From assembly GCF_025151215.1 (NCBI RefSeq), contig NZ_CP102286.1, positions 3,410,001 to 3,474,000 of the forward strand: a stretch of 64,000 bases of DNA, written 5' to 3'. A model generated the notes under the pieces. That model ran no database searches. It was not told the origin of the DNA and saw only the letters and a program-made list of their open reading frames with translations. Below are positions 61,109 to 64,000 of this stretch, piece by piece. Both the position numbers and the translations under genes were made by a program. Within the stretch, counting starts at the first letter, position 1. Each line of letters starts with the position of its first letter. Origin of the DNA: Parabacteroides merdae ATCC 43184 (GTDB taxonomy: Bacteria; Bacteroidota; Bacteroidia; Bacteroidales; Tannerellaceae).

Positions 61109-64000
61109 TTAAAGTTCTTTCAACAAGCAAAGATAAGCATCTTCCAAGTTCGGTTCCACTTGTACCGCTCCATCATACGGAGAGGTGGTCGAGAGGTAAC
61201 GGACCCGGATACGGTCGTCTTTTTGGATATGGTTGACGATCCGGGACTTATCCAATGCCTGTTCAAATTCTGTCTTACCTATATCGAACTGCCAGACCTT
61301 TCCGGCCGCCATGCCGACCATATCAACCGGATCGCCAAAATACTTTAGGCTGCCTTTGTTGATCACGACCACCTGGCTACATGAACTGGATATGTCTTCG
61401 ATGATATGAGTAGAGAAGATCACGATACGATCCTTGCTCAACTCCACCAACAGGTTTCGGAAACGGATGCGTTCGCGCGGGTCGAGTCCGGCAGTAGGTT
61501 CGTCTACCACTAAAATACGTGGCAGGTGCAACAGAATCAGAGCGATACCGATACGTTGTTTCATACCGCCGGAGAAAGAACCGATTTTCTCATCTTTACG
61601 GTCGAACATATGGACGGCGCGGAGGACATACTCCAACCGCTCACGGCGCAGCTCGGGATTGACGAGGCCCTTCAAGATCGCCTGATAATCGAGAAATTCC
61701 CAAGATGACATATTCTCGTATGTCCCGAACTCCTGTGGCAGGAAACCGATCAGGCTCTGCAGTTCCTCCCGGTAGACACGCGTATCCAGTCCGTTGATCC
61801 AGATACTGCCGTAGCTCTGTTCCAAAATGCCGCAGATGATACGCATCAGGGTGGACTTACCTGCTCCGTTCGGTCCCAAGAGGCCGAACATACCTGTACG
61901 GATCTCGAACGATACGCCTCGGAGTGCCTTGAACGGCTGCCGACGTTTCCCGATCAGCGGAATACTTTTCACCATACGGAACCACGAACGACGCAGCCCG
62001 GCGAAACGTCCTTTTACACGCTCGATATTGATTTCCTTCTCGTACAGATAGCCAGAAGTCACATAGATTGCTATGCAGAACGCCCACAACACCCCGATCG
62101 TCCCCACCAAGTTCGGATTATCCAATTTGTGGAACAGACCAAAAAGGATCAGTGGAGGAAGGCCCCAAAAGATGATCCGGTTAACGTATTTCACCGTCCG
62201 GCTTCCTGCAAACCGTCCATAGAGATATTCACGTACCTTGCGCCACAGGTAAAGCGTTGCGGCGTAGACTGCGAAAGAGAGAAGAAATATCCACAACCTG
62301 TTCCCGACAAAGAACCAGGTGAACCAGACACCGAAACCTAACAGGACGAACTGCCAGCCCAGTTCCATAAAGAATCCTCTTTCTCGCGTCTGAAGCGGGA
62401 TCGCAGAAGCACCAGTGGTATCCACATAATCAGAGGAGGTATCAGGACTGATCTTTTGCGATCCCATGTCAGGCACGGGAACGGGACAGTCATCCGGCAA
62501 TCCGGCAGGTATAAGGTAGTTTTTCTCCAAACCTAACCGTCGACGGATCAGCAGGCCACTCTTCCACTGGCGGCTGACACGTCCCGGCCAGTCGTATATC
62601 TTCACCAGGTTGCGGACGGATATATGGATGTCCGTCTCCGGATCGATCACCTTCGAACGGGCACGGCGGAGACTTGTCTGCATAAAATAGGTCACTCCCG
62701 GAATACCGGCCAACAACAACACCCCATAGACGGACTGCCACAGGAGGCCACCACCATAAAACCAGATACAGCCGGCTCCTGCCATAAAGAGCAAACCGTG
62801 CAGAACCCATACTTTCGCGGACAGCTCCTTGTACCATTGTAGCGTGTTTTCCAGTCCCATACAAACGGTAGGGATCAGGATCAGCGTCAACAATGCAGAG
62901 AAGGAAAGACCGCCGATCACAGTAATGGCAAACGGTGCACCGATCGCTCCGGCATACTCAGAGTTACCCATCGCCATCGGCAACATGGCTACGATCGTCG
63001 TGATGGAAGTAATTAGGATCGGGCGAATACGTGACAGCCCAGCCGTCATCAACGCCCTGTTGCGGCGATAACCTCGCCGGCGGAGAATGTTGGCATAATC
63101 GATCAGGATAATACCGTTGTTCACCACTACTCCCAGCAGGATCAGAAACCCGATCATCACGTTCGCATTGTTCAGCAGGCTGTTGCCCGTCAGCAACAAC
63201 GCCAGCAGCGAACCGATCGCAGCCAGCGGGATGGAGAACAGCAGGACGAACGGCGTCACAAAGGACTCGAACACCGAAGCCAGGATCATAAAGATCAGGA
63301 TAAAGGCAGCCAACAGCAGAAACTTGAAGTCGGCAAACATATCTTCCTCGTGAAACACTTCGACCGCCACGCCCGAAGGCAGGTTATAACCCGACACCAA
63401 CTGGTCGATATCCGACCGGTAGCCTTCGAGGAGGTCTCTCGACTCTTCAACGTCGCGCGAGAAAGAATAGAACAACTCAATCTGCTTGTCCTGGTTCACA
63501 CGGGTGACACGGGCACGCCCGCGGCCATAATTGACGGAGGCGATATCTTCCAGCCTGTGCAGGCTGCCGGAAGCGCTTGGTATATGCACTTCGCGCAGGT
63601 CGTCCACCGTCTTGTCCCGATTCTTGCCAGCCTCTTCCTCCTCTACCGTCCGGTTACGGATGATGATATCGTAGGTATCCTCCCCCACCTTGAAAGAAGT
63701 CCCGGACGAAATCTCCGGGTTCAGAGATGTGAGGCCGGAAGCTATGTTCTGGCGAGAGATATCGTAGGAGGTCAGCAGGATCGGGTCGAAACCGAGACGA
63801 ATCTCCGGCTGCGGGCGACTGTAGGAGACACGGGTATTGCGGATGAACTCCTGTTCGTCGAGGTAATAGCGAAAATCCTCCGCCACCCGCTGCATAAGGT
63901 CAAAATCAGAGCCTTTGATCACAATGCGTTCGCGGTTCTCACCGATACCCAAAAGACGCATGAAGCTCCCCATGCCACCCATCATATCCCCGGAGCCGCC
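61109..64000 (-). CDS. RND efflux permease fused to ABC transporter ATPase, N-terminus outside the window
   Basis: At least 963 residues are visible; the gene continues past the right edge. The first part (to about residue 385 of the visible stretch) is the C-terminal half of an AcrB/HME-type RND pump: FKVGEDTYDIIIRNR in the porter domain, then ILIFMILASVFESFVTPFVLLFSIPLAAIG and IGFLILLGVVVNNGIILIDYAN. After several extra transmembrane segments, a full ABC ATPase begins: FKALRGVSFEIRTGMFGLLG, Walker A GPNGAGKST, signature FSGGMKQRIG, Walker B ILVVDEPTAGLDP, H-loop FSTHI. No stop or start separates the parts. The ABC-2 permease follows. Confidence 0.85.
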   Translation of the reverse strand, partial: GGSGDMMGGMGSFMRLLGIGENRERIVIKGSDFDLMQRVAEDFRYYLDEQEFIRNTRVSYSRPQPEIRLGFDPILLTSYDISRQNIASGLTSLNPEISSGTSFKVGEDTYDIIIRNRTVEEEEAGKNRDKTVDDLREVHIPSASGSLHRLEDIASVNYGRGRARVTRVNQDKQIELFYSFSRDVEESRDLLEGYRSDIDQLVSGYNLPSGVAVEVFHEEDMFADFKFLLLAAFILIFMILASVFESFVTPFVLLFSIPLAAIGSLLALLLTGNSLLNNANVMIGFLILLGVVVNNGIILIDYANILRRRGYRRNRALMTAGLSRIRPILITSITTIVAMLPMAMGNSEYAGAIGAPFAITVIGGLSFSALLTLILIPTVCMGLENTLQWYKELSAKVWVLHGLLFMAGAGCIWFYGGGLLWQSVYGVLLLAGIPGVTYFMQTSLRRARSKVIDPETDIHISVRNLVKIYDWPGRVSRQWKSGLLIRRRLGLEKNYLIPAGLPDDCPVPVPDMGSQKISPDTSSDYVDTTGASAIPLQTRERGFFMELGWQFVLLGFGVWFTWFFVGNRLWIFLLSFAVYAATLYLWRKVREYLYGRFAGSRTVKYVNRIIFWGLPPLILFGLFHKLDNPNLVGTIGVLWAFCIAIYVTSGYLYEKEINIERVKGRFAGLRRSWFRMVKSIPLIGKRRQPFKALRGVSFEIRTGMFGLLGPNGAGKSTLMRIICGILEQSYGSIWINGLDTRVYREELQSLIGFLPQEFGTYENMSSWEFLDYQAILKGLVNPELRRERLEYVLRAVHMFDRKDEKIGSFSGGMKQRIGIALILLHLPRILVVDEPTAGLDPRERIRFRNLLVELSKDRIVIFSTHIIEDISSSCSQVVVINKGSLKYFGDPVDMVGMAAGKVWQFDIGKTEFEQALDKSRIVNHIQKDDRIRVRYLSTTSPYDGAVQVEPNLEDAYLCLLKEL

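Noticed and set aside
1..64000. tRNA, rRNA or tmRNA genes
   Set aside because: I looked through the intergenic stretches for clover-leaf arms and CCA ends and found none that I could support; a tRNAscan run would settle it.

Overview
The window looks like a chromosomal segment of a gut Bacteroidales, most probably Parabacteroides or a close relative. The grounds are SusC/SusD pairs, lipoproteins with cysteine lipoboxes, a fimbrillin-type protein, DUF4252/ECF-sigma genes, weak ribosome binding sites and several promoters of the Bacteroidota TAnnTTTG type. The genus is an inference; no 16S gene or tRNA gene was seen. The window starts inside a 2-hydroxyacid dehydrogenase gene and ends inside an RND-ABC efflux gene.

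Layout. 0-10 kb: esterase, SpmA-SpmB-like membrane protein, ybeY, a propeller lipoprotein with a decayed duplicate of its tail, a LytS/LytTR-type two-component pair and three small envelope genes. 10-17 kb: an operon mnmG-uvrC-dtd-mazG-like-deoC with a parS-like centromere site between mnmG and uvrC, then a convergent polyprenyl synthase. 17-25 kb: polA, a strongly folded non-coding RNA candidate, ychF, a DUF1080/PHP-like lipoprotein, an ABC ATPase relic and a TolB-like protein. 25-29 kb: a candidate 26-codon gene or small RNA, an acyltransferase, a membrane AraC-type regulator broken by a one-base frameshift in a T run, and a fimbrillin gene with two sets of direct repeats in front of it. 29-35 kb: the glutamate-dependent acid resistance cluster (gadC, an ion channel with an unusual filter, glsA, gadB). 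35-39 kb: two transporters and a DUF4252 / ECF sigma / putative anti-sigma / DUF4252 operon.

39-55 kb holds a polysaccharide utilisation locus: SusC, SusD, a GH106-like enzyme, a GH78 alpha-L-rhamnosidase and a sugar isomerase-like gene. Its likely target is a rhamnose-containing glycan. A complete 2,939-bp IS66-family element, with matching ends and an 8-bp target duplication, interrupts the isomerase gene. Then come mutS, a serine-type sulfatase, a long non-coding stretch, an ABC-2 permease and a long gene in which an RND pump is fused to an ABC ATPase.

The most unusual signal is a bipartite DNA element found in three intergenic regions (about 1.19-1.52, 16.08-16.40 and 59.33-59.99 kb). 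One part is an array of 10-bp ACACCCGGAT-like boxes spaced exactly 23 bp apart. The other is a set of 7-8-bp TATCAT or TATCACT boxes laid out around a short near-palindrome with nearly constant spacing. The layout is kept although the bases differ between copies, which is what one expects of a recognised DNA site. I do not recognise it as a named element.
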